Made by a program: the position numbers and the translations under genes
Notes under the pieces: model-generated
What the model saw: the letters and a program-made list of their open reading frames with translations, nothing else
The model's database searches: none
Told to the model about the DNA's origin: nothing
Shown: positions 1 through 14,200 of the stretch, in pieces
How positions within the stretch are numbered: position 1 is the first letter of the stretch
Layout: each line of letters begins with the position of its first letter
Source of the DNA: Ectocarpus siliculosus
Taxonomy: Eukaryota > Sar > Phaeophyceae > Ectocarpales > Ectocarpaceae
DNA length: 64,000 nucleotides
Direction of reading: 5' to 3'
NCBI GenBank assembly: GCA_000310025.1
Contig: FN649727.1
Location: 7,321,928-7,385,927, forward strand

Positions 1-2209
1 AAACAGGAGAATGGTCGGACTCTGATTCGAGTGGCTGGCCGGATGCCGGAGAGACAGTAGATTATGTGATTACGGTGAGCAATACCGGCACGGTGACGTT
101 GAAGACCGTTAAGGTGACCGACACGAGCGGCAACGTCAACTGCGGTGCTGTCAGCCAGCCTTTGACATCATTGGGTGTAGGAGATTCGGTCACCTGCACG
201 GCGTCTCGACAGGTGTGTGCGGACGCGTGTCTGTATGCATATGTGCGCGGTTGATCCATGTGAGTAGCCTAGCCAGCACCCGGCTGACTCGCCAAACATG
301 TTTAATCGTGCGCACATGTGCCTGGTCTCGCTACTACTACTAAGAGGGCCCATGTACGCCAGCGTGTTAATCTTTGTGTCTTGTGTTCTGGCTGTGGTAC
401 GGTAAAGAATATTGGATATTTGGCGTAGCGTGTCAACAACATTTATTTGGGGGTGTGATCGGTGCGCGTTTCGAAGTGCCGGTGACTGAACCAAGGAAGG
501 TCGATCATGCAAGAGTGCAGGTGTGTCGTGAGTCCGTCCATCGTCCCAAGGGGTGCTGCAGAAGCTTTGTCACGAATCACACCGAGCTGTGTGTCGTACA
601 CGAAACTTGAAGGTCCCACAAGCCTCTCACATATTCCTTCGACTTGCCCTTGTTGATGTCCTGTCACACCCGTGTGTATGTTCCTAACCGCAGATCACAC
701 AAGCAGATATCAATGCTGGGACCGTCTCCAACACCGCGTCGGTCACATCCACGGCCGCGGTTGGAACACCCGACGACCAAAGTAGCACGTGGTCACAACC
801 GCTGGCGCAAAACCCATTCATCGAGATAGGTGAGATACGATTGGCAACTGCTTCGTTGTCGGTGCCGTGTGCCTGAGATCGTGCACAAGCAAAGTACACG
901 AGTACGTTGGCATCGCGAGTGGACACAGGTCATTTCAGAAATGATTCCGTGTGTTGCCTCAGAACACTGGATAGACAAAAGCTTGGTGCATGAGGTGCGT
1001 GCGATGACGGTGCACGTCGTGAGTCCGAAGACGTCAAGAGCTTTTGGAACCAATCGTCGACTGGTATGCATTGTTCGAGCCTTACGCTTGATCGTCTGAG
1101 TGTGGGTTGTTCAGTCCCACATTCTTGTGCATCTCCCGCATGCAAACAAATGACTTGCTCGCCAATTTCGGCGTTCGCTGCACTGGAATGAACAGTCGGT
1201 CAGGGTACATGGGAGGACCAACCTAACACGCCTACGGTCGACTACTCGGATCAGTCGGAGATCATCAGCTACGTTTTCACGGTAAGGGGGGTGGTTGATG
1301 ACACAGGCTAACCATTGGCGTCGGTGAAAGCGATGAGAGGCAGGGTGGAGTGAATCGTCTGGGCGTGATCGGGGCTGCCAGTCTCGTGAATATCTGCTGT
1401 ACCAGCCGTCGATGTAGACTTCAGACAACGATACCCCCACGGTGTATTAGGAGCACTGTGACCCTCGGAAGATATTCTCCGCAGAATGATTTCTCGGTCG
1501 TTGATTTCTCGCGTGCAGCTGCTTAGAATCCTCGTTGTTTCCCGCCACCACACAACGTACCTCGGAATAGGTGCGGAACATCGGAAACGTTGATCTGACG
1601 GGGATCACTGTGTGGGACGCGACGATAGAAGACGACTGTGGCGTGGTTGCCGGGCTTGGAGCAGGGGTACAATACACATGCACAGGGAGCTACTCATTGA
1701 CGTGGGCGGACATCAACAGTGGCTCGAAGCTGACCAGCGCTACGTGAGTCGATCTCGTGTGGCGTCGATGGGGCTGGGTTTAGTCAAAGTAGAAGGCGGG
1801 TCATATGTGTGCAGAGGCACGTTGGCGAAAACCTCGAGACAGTAGAGGTTTCATACAGGAAACCAACAGTAAGTATACCCCGCCCTTCATGTCGCCCAGA
1901 CTGAACCAATGGCCTTCGACATGGTCGGCCTGCCAAGTGTGCGGTTGGGGCGTGGTCATGTGAAACGACTTCGCCGGTAGGATACTCGGAAGGCACGATG
2001 AATGGAAACGAGTCGGCAAGGTCGATACCTTCGGCGGCGTTGTCATCATTCCAGTGTGTGCTGACCTGGATCGCATCGGTTGTGTGCCGGGCGTTCGCCG
2101 TATGCAACCGCCGACAGGGTCACCGCGACGGCCCCTGGTACCACCGAGCCTGCCACCGACTCAGAAGATATCGAAGTGGAGCTCAAGCCTCCGCCGTCCA
2201 TCTCGCTAG
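1..2209 (+). repeat. Copy 1 of intragenic tandem duplication
   Basis: This block of five exons and their introns reappears about 8.2 kb downstream (8197-10421). Exon lengths in copy 1 are 212 (cut by the window edge; full size 215), 136, 86, 173 and 92 nt, identical to copy 2. Identity is very high over roughly the first 1.1 kb, including intron sequence, and lower after that. It lies inside the surface-repeat gene. Confidence 0.9.
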
Positions 2210-5200
2210 GTACCAGTCGGGGACGTTCGGTCATGATTGGCTCGATGTTGACTGCCATAGAATGACCGATGTTCACGATAGCGTAATATTTGGTATATCA
2301 AACACTACATGGACACATGTCGGACCGTCTGCATGCTCGACGCGCTGACATGGTCCTACGGATCTCTTGACGCATGGCGTATGGTTTGCTGCCCTTGATG
2401 CCTCTAACTGTCTTCGGCCTCTCGATGTTCTGCGTTTCAACACCTGAAGCCATGACTGGGTTGTTCATGGATGATTCGGCGTCGGAGCCTCAAGATGGCT
2501 ATGCTGCGGTCGGCGAAACCATCAAGTGAGACCCGCGTCATTATTGGTGGCAATTTAGGATCCGGGGCGGTCGGAATCTGGGAGTTGACATCGCAGATGA
2601 AGTTGGAGTATGTGAGGAAACGGGCATTGTCGAGTTGTCAAGGTGGCCGACATTCGTCGATGACGAACATTCATGAACACCAATCACGCTCGATGCTGTG
2701 TCTGTGGTGGTCGTTCATTCCTCCGCTACGCCAGGTATACTCTGGCAATCACGAACAACGGGCACGCCGTGCTGAACGACGTCACTGTCCGCGATCCATC
2801 GCTGGTCTCAGGTAACCAGTGTCCCGTTGCTGTGTTGAGGAAGGCACTTTTTGATTGTTGTGTGACATCCTTCATCTCCACGGTATGGCGTTCGTCCCTA
2901 CACCCATGGCAGTGGCGGCTCCTCTGGTTGCTGTCATGCGCGGTCACAAGAGTATCCTATCCTCGCTCTAGGCAGACTCTCCTCGCTGCCATCACGATGC
3001 ATGTCAACTCCGTCAGGCCTATCCGTCCCGCAAAAACCTCGGGGCTCGGTCCGGTGCAACACACCTGCGTGGTGCCATTCCGTTCCATGGCAGGCGGTCA
3101 GTCGACCCTGGTCTGTACCGAGGCCTACGCCGTTGAAGGAGACAGCGTGGTATTGGCGTCTTCGCTGGCCTTGGACGCCGAGGTGACGTGCACCGGATTT
3201 CATGCGGTCACGGCCGCCGATGTGAACAACCTTGAGCGGGACAGCTCGGCATTCGTGACGGCGGTGGACGGGTACATGAGGGAGATACAGGATGAGAGAA
3301 CAGTGACCGTGGGGCTGGACCAGGTGATGCTTCGGTGGCGTTCGACGGTTTGTTTTCGTCGACGTGCACACGCACGTACATGTATGGCCTAGCCTCTCGT
3401 TACAGCAGCGTGAATATATTGCTCGAGGTCACGACAGGAAGCAGCATGTGCGGACACTTCGCTCGGATGGCTGGTTGATTTCCCTGTCGTGAGCTGTGGT
3501 CGTGCGGTACGTTGCAGGCCGCCCACTCAACGTAACTCAACCGTGATCCCGCACGTGTTCCATGCATCCCGGTACTGTGCGCTCTTCGGCCATCTTCGTC
3601 AGGTCGGCTCTGTCCAACTCCGTCTCGAATCGACCTACGCCAACAAGGACAAGAACGCCACCACAGCCGACGAGGTCAAGTACGTCTACACCATCGAGAA
3701 CAACGGCCTGCTGACTCTATACAACATCGCGGTCCAGGCGGAGGGTCTAGTGGATATTGTCTGCGTCAACACCGACGGCGATAGTGTGTCTGGGTCGAGC
3801 CCCGGGAGAGTCGAGGATCTCGCCGGCTATCCCAGCGATGGCTTAGCTCCCGCCGGGTCTCTCATATGCAGTGCCACGGGCAGAGTGTCTCAGGCAGAGG
3901 TGATGTACCACACCCTTAAGGAATAGCCACGTCGGTGCATGACCTCGCGATATAGGGTGTCGACGAAGTTTGGTATTGCTGAAAAACCTATTGCTTGATG
4001 CCTTAGCGATTGTCTTTTCCTTCGTCTCTTGGTTTGTTGTGGCCATTCTGGTCTGACACGGCTTGCGCGCACACACCGAATGCAGATCAACGCTGGAGTG
4101 AAGAAGGATACTGTAACGGCATTCGCTTACCACGAGGATACCGCCGACCACCTGGAGAGCGATGCCATCAAGAGTGAGCCCGCCGCGTCGACGATCAACC
4201 TGAACCAGGTACGTGAGCTCTCTCTCACAGGTGGGGCAGCGTTCGTGGGACATCGCGAGAACGTGTTGGGCACTATCGGCATCCCTCGTCGCTGTTGTTG
4301 TGGTCCGTTCTGCGTAGCTGCAACATGTGGGGCGTCCGGGTAGGTGACTGCATATACTGGGGAGTCGAATATTTTGTCCCCCCATCCTGCTCATCCATCC
4401 TGTGATGTCGAAGTTGTACCGCTCCTGTGTGCTTATCAACCCGCTTGAAGCCAAGCCTCGTGTCTCCTAGACAGCCAGCCTATGGTCTAAACAAAGTGTG
4501 CCCAACCGTGTGGTGTGATCGTGGGGTCCATTAGGTGGCCGATATTGACATGGTCAGTCGGTTGACCTATGTTGCCATCGACCTTGACACGGCCCTGGCT
4601 GGAGTGGGAGAATCCATCGAGTTTGAAGTCGCTATGACCAATGGCGGGAACGTGGACATTGACAATACCGTGGTGTCCAACGAGCTGTTCAAGAACGATG
4701 CCGGTGAGTGTTTCGAGGGTCGTTCGTGAGCCATGCCAAGGAAAACTTCCAAGAGCTTCACATCCGTTCGTGTAGCGTAGGTGATTCTCGCTGTCCCCGA
4801 GTGATGGTCCCTGGTACAACCAATGACCACCGTGCCGCCATTCCCTTGCCAGGTGGCTACAACCTTGACTGCGGCGGCGACATTCCCAGCCCCTGGCTGG
4901 TCGACACGTCATTCGTGTGTACCGCCACGTACACGCTGAGCCAAGCCGACATCGACGTTGGCTCCGTCAGCAGTACTACGAGGTGAGTGCGCTCGTGGAG
5001 GAGGCTAGGGATTGTCATGTCAGATAGAACGAAGACGGTTCATGTCTACCGAGGTGTATGCGACCGAGTTCGGACTGACGTATCGTTTCTTTGCTTTCCT
5101 CGGATCTTCCAATCATCCATTCTTGCACCCTCGCAGCCTGAGAGGTGAACCGGCGTCTGGAGGGTTCATCGTAAACTCCTCCACGGTGACCGAGACTCTA

Positions 5201-8200
5201 CACAGAACCGGGATTCTATCCGCCACGGCTGCGTGCACGATGCCAGACACGGGCGACACCGGCCACTCCGCCGGTGACCATATCGCGTACACGATCGACC
5301 TCAGCAACACTGGTACAACCACCCTGACATCAATTGATGTCTCCAGCGCTGACTTGGTGGCTCAGGTTCAAAGGTGCGGGACACGTAGAGTGTCGGTTTG
5401 GTTGCTTGATTTCACCACAGCTTGTGTGGACGACTATCCCGGATGAACTTGGAGTGCAATGTCTTGATAGATCGATGCTGACCCGTGATGTCTTTTGTCC
5501 CAACGGTACCAGCGGAAACTCTGCCGCGGCGCTGCAGTGCGACCCTAGCCTCGACAACCTGTGAGCTTGGGCCGAACGGCGTAGTGAGCTGTCAAGCCGT
5601 CTATGAGGTGCGCTGATGAAACCGTCAACCTTACAGTCGCATTCATGGCATGCCGTCACGCCTGTGTGAGCCACGGTTGTCACCTTGGTGGCCCCGACGC
5701 ATACCACGGCTTTCATCGAGACACGCACTTCGTACGTAATGTAGCCAGGGCATGATGATATCGGAGAGCTGCCTCTGGCACGGGCACGTTCCACGACACT
5801 CTTCTGTCGGAGCACGCATGCAGACGCCAAGGTGTGTCTGTAGCAGAATGGTGTGGCGATGGGGACCCATCAAGTGAGATGAAACCCCGACGCCCCCTCG
5901 CTTCCGCGCAGGTACAACAAAGCGATGTGGATGCCGGAAGTGCGTCAATCCTTACCGTGAGATCAGCAACAAGCCCTCTGGGGCCTATTTCGGAAGGCGT
6001 ATCGGTGTCGGAAAATCTGATACAGTCATCGGCGTTGGAAACCGGTGAGGGCTGTTGATTGAGATGGTCTAGCTAGCTTCATGGGCACTACCTCGGAGTT
6101 CGGAATACGTAGTTCAAGGTGTGGCATCACGCATGTCGTACTGGGCCAATCGAGCGTCGGGGCTGTGGCAGTCACTCCGCGAGTGTCGCCGGTCGACGCG
6201 GATCTCAGGCTGGGTCGGATGTATCGCGCGGAACACACGCAGTCACGCTTCACGCTCTTGCTGTGACGATTGTGGCACGCGGGCGAGACCGTCAATGAGG
6301 TGGAGAGATTCCAGGCCCAGTGTCATGGTATCACCCGCTGAAGGACTTGGCGTCAATTCGTACGTCCTGTTTGTGTGAGGCTTCTCGTGCATACATGGGG
6401 CGATGTTGGCCTGCACCCTAACCCACCACACGCCTTTCTGCCGTCGTACGCTGGCTGCTCGGTGCGTCGCTGTTCCTTGGCAAATATCTGCAATCAGGGC
6501 TGAGTGCGACCCTGTCGAAAGGAGTCGACCTGGTGGCTGGTGTCGGAGACGAGATCAAGTACACGATGGAGGTCACCAACACGGGCAACACATGTCTCCG
6601 CGACGTGGTAGTGAGCGACGATGTTGACTCTTCGATCGAGTGCCCGGGGTCCACGGCACCGTCCATCGCAGGTGTTGCTTTGATCTCAGCACCGAGTATG
6701 CGTCAAGGACATCGCGTGGTAGGGCGTGAAAGGGGTCTCGTCTCGCACTGTCGTACCGTGTCGTCGCAGGTGTGTAGTGAGGAAATGTAGCGCGATGTCA
6801 CAATCGTCCATTGTTTCGCTCGCTCGTTCCTTTCCCTCACGGCGTTGCCCAATGGACGATCTCGTCCCACCTCATCCATCCAGGGTTGTGCCCGCAAGAC
6901 CAACCCGTGGTGTGCTTCGGCACGTACACCGTCACCCAAGCCGACGTGGACAGCGGCGAGCGCACCAACACAGCTCGCGTAACGTTCACGAGCCCCGATG
7001 GGTTACCTCCATCCGTAAGCCCCGGAGAATACCCTTGCTATTCTCGGCAGTGCGGAGATGACGATCGGTGAGCGTGGTGTGCTTGTGTGCTGTGCTAGTA
7101 GGTGTTTGCAGGGGGCACGACGACGGACGACTGCGGTTCGTCGAAGAGCATTCCGAGCGGTAGTGTGCAAATTCATCGTGGCCCTCAACGCGTTTCTGTT
7201 GACTTCGAAACAGGTGCGTCTGGGACCTGGGTGGACGGTGCCGAGACCAACCACTTGACAAATGTCGGCGAGTCCATCGCCTGCACCTACGAGATCGGGA
7301 ACTCGGGGACGCAGACGCTGGGAAATTTCTGCTTGACTGACGACAACGTTGGCAATGACAATGTCTGCATTGAATGCGGAGCTGCGGATGTTTCTCCGGG
7401 GGGTGGATTCTCTTGTTCGACGACCTACGAGGTAGAGTGGATACACGTATGGTATGGCTTAGCAGACGGCGCTGCACTGGCCATGACTGTAATGTATCAC
7501 ACTGCGTCCCTCCCCAGTGGCAGAGAGGAAAGCAAACGACAGACCTTGTGGGTAGGCTGTTCATTGGTGATGCGTGCATTGGGTGGTGCGAGCACATGAT
7601 GTTCAATTGGACAGATTGACGTCGACGTGATTGTGTTGGCCGCTACAGTAGCTAGCATGACAGGACGAGACGAAACATGAGCACCCTGCTTGGCCTGACA
7701 GGGGCGTGAGCCGTGCTGCGCACCAGCGCCCGCTGTCGTTGCATCGAAAGGTCAGGACACCCACCTACAGAGTGAGGCTGCTCGCCGTGAACTTCCCGTG
7801 GGAAACGTCCGACGGGGTTCCTATTGTCTGCATGGTCGTCCGTTGCGTTGTACATGACGACAGGTTGACCAGGACTACATTGACCTCGGACAGGCCAAGT
7901 GCGCCGCGATGGTGACAGCTGATCCGAAGAATGCGTCTACCATACGCAATGTGGTCGATGTGCCAGTGTCGCTGAACACTCGGGCTTTGGTTCAAATTGG
8001 TCAGTGCTCGTTGTCGGTTGTATACACCGCGTTGAGAGATGTACGGCTGAAACATCTTCGGCATGTGGTCGTCTGAGGCAGGGCGCGCTTGGCTCGCTGA
8101 AACGGAACCGGCTTTCGGATATACCCATGTGGAGAACGATCGGATTGTGTAGGGCTGACCAGCCAATTTCGTCACTGTTGATGTTGGTTGTTGCAGATGA

Positions 8201-11200
8201 AACAGGAGAATGGTCGGACTCTGATTCGAGTGGCTGGCCGAATGCCGGCGAGACAGTAGATTATGTGATTACGGTGAGCAATACCGGCACGGTGACGTTG
8301 AAGACCGTTAAGGTGACCGACACGAGCGGCCACGTCAACTGCGGTGCTGTCAGCCAGCCTTTGACATCCTTGGGTGTAGGAGATTCGGTCACCTGCACGG
8401 CGTCTCGACAGGTGTGTGCGGACGCGTGTCTGAATGCAATGTGCACGGTTGATTCATGTGCGCAGCCTAGCCAGCTCTCGGCTGACTCACGAAACATTTC
8501 AGGCGTGCGCTGATACGTACAGGGCCCATGTACGCTTGTCGGTAAGCTCCTTGTCTTGTGTTCTGGCTGCGGCACGATGAAGCAAAAGTCATTTTTGGCG
8601 GAACGTCCCAATGGAGTGATCGGTGCGCGTTTCGATATGCCGGTGACCGAACCAAGGAACGCCGACGATGCAATGGTGCAGAAATTCTGCAGCGTGTCGT
8701 GAGTCCGTCCATCGCCCCAAGGGGTGCTGCAGAAGCTTTGTCACGAATCACACCGAGCAGTGTGTCGTACACAAAACTTGAAGGGCCTACAAGTCTCTCA
8801 CATATTCCTTCGACTTGCCCTTGTTGATGTCCTGTCACGCCCATCTGCACTTCCCCAATCGCAGATCACACAAGCGGATATCAATGCTGGGACCGTCTCC
8901 AACACCGCGTCGGTCACATCCACGGCCGCGGTTGGAACACCCGACGACCAAAGTAGCACGTGGCCACAACCGCTGGCGCAAAACCCACTCATCGAGATAG
9001 GTGAGATACGATTGGCAACTGCTTCGTTGTTGTATGCCCGAGATCGTGCACAAGCAAAGTACACGAGTACGTTGACATCGCGAGTAGACACAAGTCATTT
9101 CAGGAGTGATTCCATATGTTGCCCGAGCACATTGGATGGGTGACCCCTTGGTGGATGAGTTTGCGTGGGATGGCGATGCACGTCGTGAGTCCGAAGACAG
9201 GAGCTTTCGGGACCAATCGTCGACTCGACTGTTTGATCCCAAGCTTGATCCTCTGAGTGTAGCTTGTCCACCAACGTTTCCTTGCCGAGTGAAGTCAGAA
9301 CAACTTAGCATGTGTAGAAAAATCGCCGCACATGCGAACTACACGCCTTTTCGGTCATGAGACTGTTCCTCTCCCCGTCGAATATTCGATGTCTTCCCGC
9401 CGCAGCCAGCACCGGTGTCTGGACGGATGGAACAGTCGACGGTATGGTTGGCTACGCGGACAAGCTTGAAACGGTCACGTACACATTCCAGGTGCACCAA
9501 AGACTAGGAATTTGCAACGAGTGAACCAGTAAATGTCGTGTCAGGTGGCACATTGATGCCCTTTGGACCTTGCTGACGTCGGCATGAATGTTTCGCCAGA
9601 GATCGGCAGACCGTTGGCCTGCAAAACATTTCTTGAGCGCGTTTGATGCCACTGGCCCTCTGTTTTGCCACTGGCCCTCTGTATTGTGCACATCCGCCTT
9701 GTCGCAAGTTCCTTTCTCCTGGTTCCATTTGCCTCACCGAGTCGTACAAGCTCGTCGTGTTGTAGCTAGGTTCCTCGAACTGCCTGATGCATTCTTGTCG
9801 TACAACGCTTCGAAAGAAAGAAGAGTGGCCGCGGCGTTTTTTCTTCTCTGCGACAAGGACAATCTAGCCCCAGCGCAAATCGTGACGAGATGACGCTTTT
9901 CGACCAGGTGGCCAACATTGGAAACGTCGACTTGACGTCAGTAACTGTGGCGAACGCTGCGGTCGTGGACGACTGTGACATGGTGGACACGATGGTAGCG
10001 GGTAGTGGCTTTTCGTGCTCGGGGATTTTCTCGCTCACGTGGCTAAATATCAACAGCGGCGCAACGGAGAATACCGTCAGGTGACTTCACGCGACACGCG
10101 AGACATTCTTGTACGCGTGAAAGCCAATGTACGTAGGCAGGTTTCGTAGACGACATGTTGTGTAACTCAGCAGGCGGCTGATACAATAGCTCACACTCTT
10201 TTGAAATCCCTTGCCAGAAGGGGCGAAACAGCCGACGAGCAATCTGCATCGGACGATCGATCATGAAAACAAGAGTTCCCCATACAATATCCGCATATTA
10301 CTTTTCCTTGCCGAAATATGTACTGACAGGGTGTCTGCCACTGGTCCAGCCTCTGCTGAACCCGTCACGGACGACGCTACTGCGGTGGTATCCCTCAAGC
10401 CACCTCCCTCCATCTCATTGGGTATGGATCATGCCCATAAATCCAGCAGGGGTGAATAGCCAATTTCATGTGACACCTGTCTTGTCGACAGCGCAGCAGG
10501 AATCCACGCCGAAAACAAATATTTTGAACTGGAGTAAATAGTTTGTAATGCCCCGACTCGTTACGGAAATGGCCTTCGAGGAAACCGCGTACGACTCATT
10601 TGACATGCTCTACGTCCGTGGGNNNNNNNNNNNNNNNNNNNNNNNNNNNNNNNNNNNNNNNNNNNNNNNNNNNNNNNNNNNNNNNNNNNNNNNNNNNNNN
10701 NNNNNNNNNNNNNNNNNNNNNNTCAGGTCCGGCAAACACTGGTGACCCCTTGGGCGCCAGCAACTGCGGGTGAGTTTGATAGTACAGAATCTTCGGCAAC
10801 AATACACACACACAATCTCTCGAGAAACACCCACCCACAAATCGGGGATACTTCGACTTGATTTGTGTGTCGAAAACCGTCATTCTTTCATCTGCATCCT
10901 CTGTGCTTTGTCTTTGCAACGGACCCCAGTTTACAATCATCGGCACCAACGTTCCACCTCAAAAACGTCTCGCCCATAACGCTTACAGACTTATGGGACA
11001 GAGGAAGTCTATGAAATAGATGAAATTATACGTGGAGAATACAACTGAACAAGACATGGACTAGGGGTTGGTGATTCTTGTTTGTGTTGTCGGGTCGTGC
11101 GCGGCGGAGCAACAGTTTGGGACGGTGGCGTACACGTGGCTACAAATACCCCCCGAACTAGTCGGCGAAACTTCTGTACTACCAAACTCACCTGTCCCCG

Positions 11201-11220
11201 TCGACCAGGGGAGCGGCGTA
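1..11220 (+). CDS. Multi-repeat DUF7507/DUF11-type surface protein (partial)
   Basis: Tandem beta-sandwich repeats resemble the DUF11/DUF7507 'conserved repeat' family of cell-surface proteins. Each repeat has a YTxxVxNTG stretch, a Cys, then a C-x-A-x-Y-[TS] strand and Q-A-D-[IV]-[DN]-x-G, for example VTQADVDSG near 6.94 kb, SQADIDVG near 4.96 kb and ITQADINAG near 0.7 and 8.87 kb. Exons by splice sites and phase: 1-212, 694-829, 1196-1281, 1571-1743, 2118-2209, 2450-2525, 2735-2811, 3094-3323, 3603-3899, 4086-4208, 4535-4703, 4853-4982, 5137-5373, 5538-5607, 5912-6044, 6498-6671, 6884-7067, 7214-7431, 7864-7999, 8197-8411, 8865-9000, 9406-9491, 9908-10080, 10330-10421. Phases agree across nearly all junctions; the 7067/7214 junction does not close and may need a mini-exon near 7111-7162. 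The 5' end lies outside the window. The 3' end is obscured by the N-gap: 10723-10769 and about 11116-11208 look like eroded repeat pieces and no terminal stop could be assigned. An extracellular adhesive or wall role is inferred from the family only. Confidence 0.75.
8197..10421 (+). repeat. Copy 2 of intragenic tandem duplication
   Basis: Exons 8197-8411, 8865-9000, 9406-9491, 9908-10080 and 10330-10421 match copy 1 in order, length (215, 136, 86, 173, 92 nt) and intron phase. The first two exons and their flanking introns are nearly identical to 1-1100; the last three have diverged mainly at the amino-acid level while keeping length. This supports a duplication of a multi-repeat block, possibly followed by gene conversion of its 5' part. 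Confidence 0.9.
10623..10722. other. Assembly gap (100 N)
   Basis: Exactly 100 undetermined bases, the usual placeholder for a gap of unknown size. It falls in the surface-repeat gene just after the last well-modelled exon, so the real number of repeats and the gene's 3' end cannot be read from this window. Confidence 0.99.
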
Positions 11221-14200
11221 TGCCGGATCCGAGTAGAGGACCAATGCCCTCGATGAAACGTTGCGTGGAACGGGGTTTTGGGCGCGATCGCGCCTTGAAA
11301 GTCTCCACCTGTGGGTCAATGTGTGAAAAGTGGTGTACCATGGAGGAAGCGTCATGTGTCATGTAGGCTTGTGATTGTGGACGTCGATTTCGTGGGTCCT
11401 GCAGGAAACGGAACTAGTTCCCTGTCTACAGGGCTACCAAGCACAGTCTACACATACATCAGGCTTTCCTACGGTTTTAATCCAAATCGTTGCAGTTGTT
11501 TGAGCCTCGAGGTAGGTGTTACAGCCTTGCTGTTTGTCCAATGTACCTCAGCAATGACTACGCTGTCGGCCAACAAATCAAAACAAAACGCCGAACCCGG
11601 GAATGTACCCTACCCCCCCCCGCCCACTCAAGTTGAAGCAAACACAAGAACTCACCGCCTCCTCAGAGACATCCACGCGTCGCCGATCACGATTGCCCCG
11701 GCGATGAACACAGAGGCAGTCGCACATGCGTACCTTTTGGAGGTGGAGGAAAGAAGGGAACAAAACAGTTGCACCGGACGGGGAAAGCGTCGTTTACATT
11801 CAGGCACAGGCCGAAATCTGACCCTTGGTGTTCCCAACCAGCCATGTTTGCGACAAACTCTGTCTGCCACTCGCGTTCCACGTGTTGGTTAAATTAATCC
11901 TCCTATCTATGGGTATTTCTTTTTCCGGTGACCAACCCACTATACGCAAGCATCGGAAGTTCGTACGTCTTGTGATTTCTTCCAAGCACGTGGTAGTCTA
12001 CAGCGCAGCAGTATGTGTGCGCTCAAGTTTGACGTGCATGTATGTGAGAGAATAGTCCAAAAACCGCAGATCTTCAGTAGATCAGGCAAGTCTGGCCGTG
12101 ACAACAGATGATATTACGAGCGAAAGAGAGACAGAGAGAAAGAGAGAAAGAGAGAGAAGGGGGGGGGGCTCTTTGCGCTTGATTTGAAGGCATGCAGCGT
12201 AAAGGAAATCTCCTGCATGATCTCGGATATTCTCCGGATGGTCCTCTGTAGCTCGTTAGTATGTCAGCACACGAGAGGGCCAAAAAGAGACGTTATTCAA
12301 TCAGACAAAAAACGGAATATTTATAGCGCGCGCTGGGTAGGGTGAACCAAATCTCTCCTGTCTAAAAATAACGAACCTTCACCATCCTCATTGTAATCTG
12401 TTAGAGTGCTGGAGAGCTATAGCGCTATAGCAGGACATCTGGATTTCTCGAAATCGATACTCACCCACCATGTCTGTGCACTCAACGGATGCCACAGATA
12501 GATAGTTGCTAAAAAAAAATCGAGTCGGATGTGAGATTATACTGCGGAGGGACTTGACTTTTATACTTTGCTGTCCTAGGAAAGATATGTAGTGACCGAC
12601 CTGATGCCACTACCGACAACATTTGCACCCCTGGGAAGGTCTTCACTTCGCAGATCTCGCGCCCTGACTCACAGACTCACAGGCGACCGCATCGTCGTTC
12701 GGCGCTAAGCAGCACAACCGGATAGTGGAGACTATAGACAGGCATGACGTCATATTGTGAATCACTCCCAGCGTCATCAGAGCAAACTGGGTACGTACGT
12801 ACGTGACTCCCGTGTTCACACACCTCTGGTACGGCGTCCTTGCACCCACTCGCTCGTGCATGGCCTTGCTCCAAAAGAGCACCTCCCCGCGGAAATCCAT
12901 CTTCGATCTCTATTTAACCTTGTACCTGGTAGTCGGTAGGTTGTTGAATGGTTGGTGTGGTGAGAAGTGGGAGGTGTGGGGGCGAGATATATTTTTCTTC
13001 TTCTCGAGCCCCGGCCCCCGGTCGCTTTCACGCTTTTGATCGTTGGATCTTTTGGTCCAAATCGGACCGGCTTGTGTGGTGCAATCAGTGTTCTATAGTA
13101 TTTTCAAGTTATTTGGGCATACTAGCGTTAGAATAGGATGAGTGGGTTTGTTTATTATAAGTTCAAGGGGAAGGAATAGTCTATGGGTTATGAAAGCTAG
13201 TCCATGAGTTACCGAAGTCAGCTTATAGGTTACCGAACGAAGTTAAGGATCCGAGATCCAGAAGTCAGATATGTCGGAAGAATTTTGTGTGTACTCACTT
13301 GAAGGCGAATAAGTCGTGGGAGAATATGTTCTTAATTTGAGAATAACTGGACTATTGGAGAATAATTGTAGTCTGGGAAGGGACCAACCAGCAGGCGGGA
13401 GGTGCCTCATGCACCCCATCTGGGTTCAGTTCCCCACTCCGGATTAGATTTCCAAAGTCAAGAACTCCAAATTCCAAAGAACGACTTACCACGACGAACA
13501 TCATACACGTTATTTCGTATGCAACGGTATTCATCGTCATATGATTGCTAATGTTTGTCACTGAAATTTTTTGGAAGCTTTCAGGCAGCAACAACACATA
13601 AGTAAGCCTCAATGAGCTGATGATGTTGTTCATGCTGAGAATCAATTTGCCCACCACGCGCATGCCGCTACATATATATATCTGTGTGTGCTGGTTAATT
13701 ACAGAACCCACCTCCCATTCGGAGCCGTTGTGGTATGTGCAGGATGCAGGTATGTTCTGCTCCCTGTGGCAAGTGGCACGCACAAGGTGTGCTTCGTGCC
13801 CTTGTGCAAACGAAAAACAGAGACATGCCTCGTCTGCGTCACTTCCGCGTGCAGTCTGCACAGCGTGTGTGTGTGTGTGATGACCGTGGCGTCACTCATG
13901 GTGTCGGGTTGTTGTGTATGAGCCTGTGAGCGTACTACTGCACATAGACGATTTATGGAGTTGGTTTGCCGTGTGGTGCGGTCCTTGCTGTGTGTACATG
14001 CAATGTGTCGCGTGTCGTCTACAACAAGAAGATCGACAAACCGTAGGCCGCAGGCAAAAAATAGAATGGCGTTACACGACAGTCCCGTAGCCGTATTGTT
14101 GTGCCGCACTGCTGCGGTGCAATATACCGCACTTGTTGTGTTGTTGTTGTCTTCACATGAATTTGCAGAGAATGAGAGTTGTGTCGAGTTGCTGTGTCGT

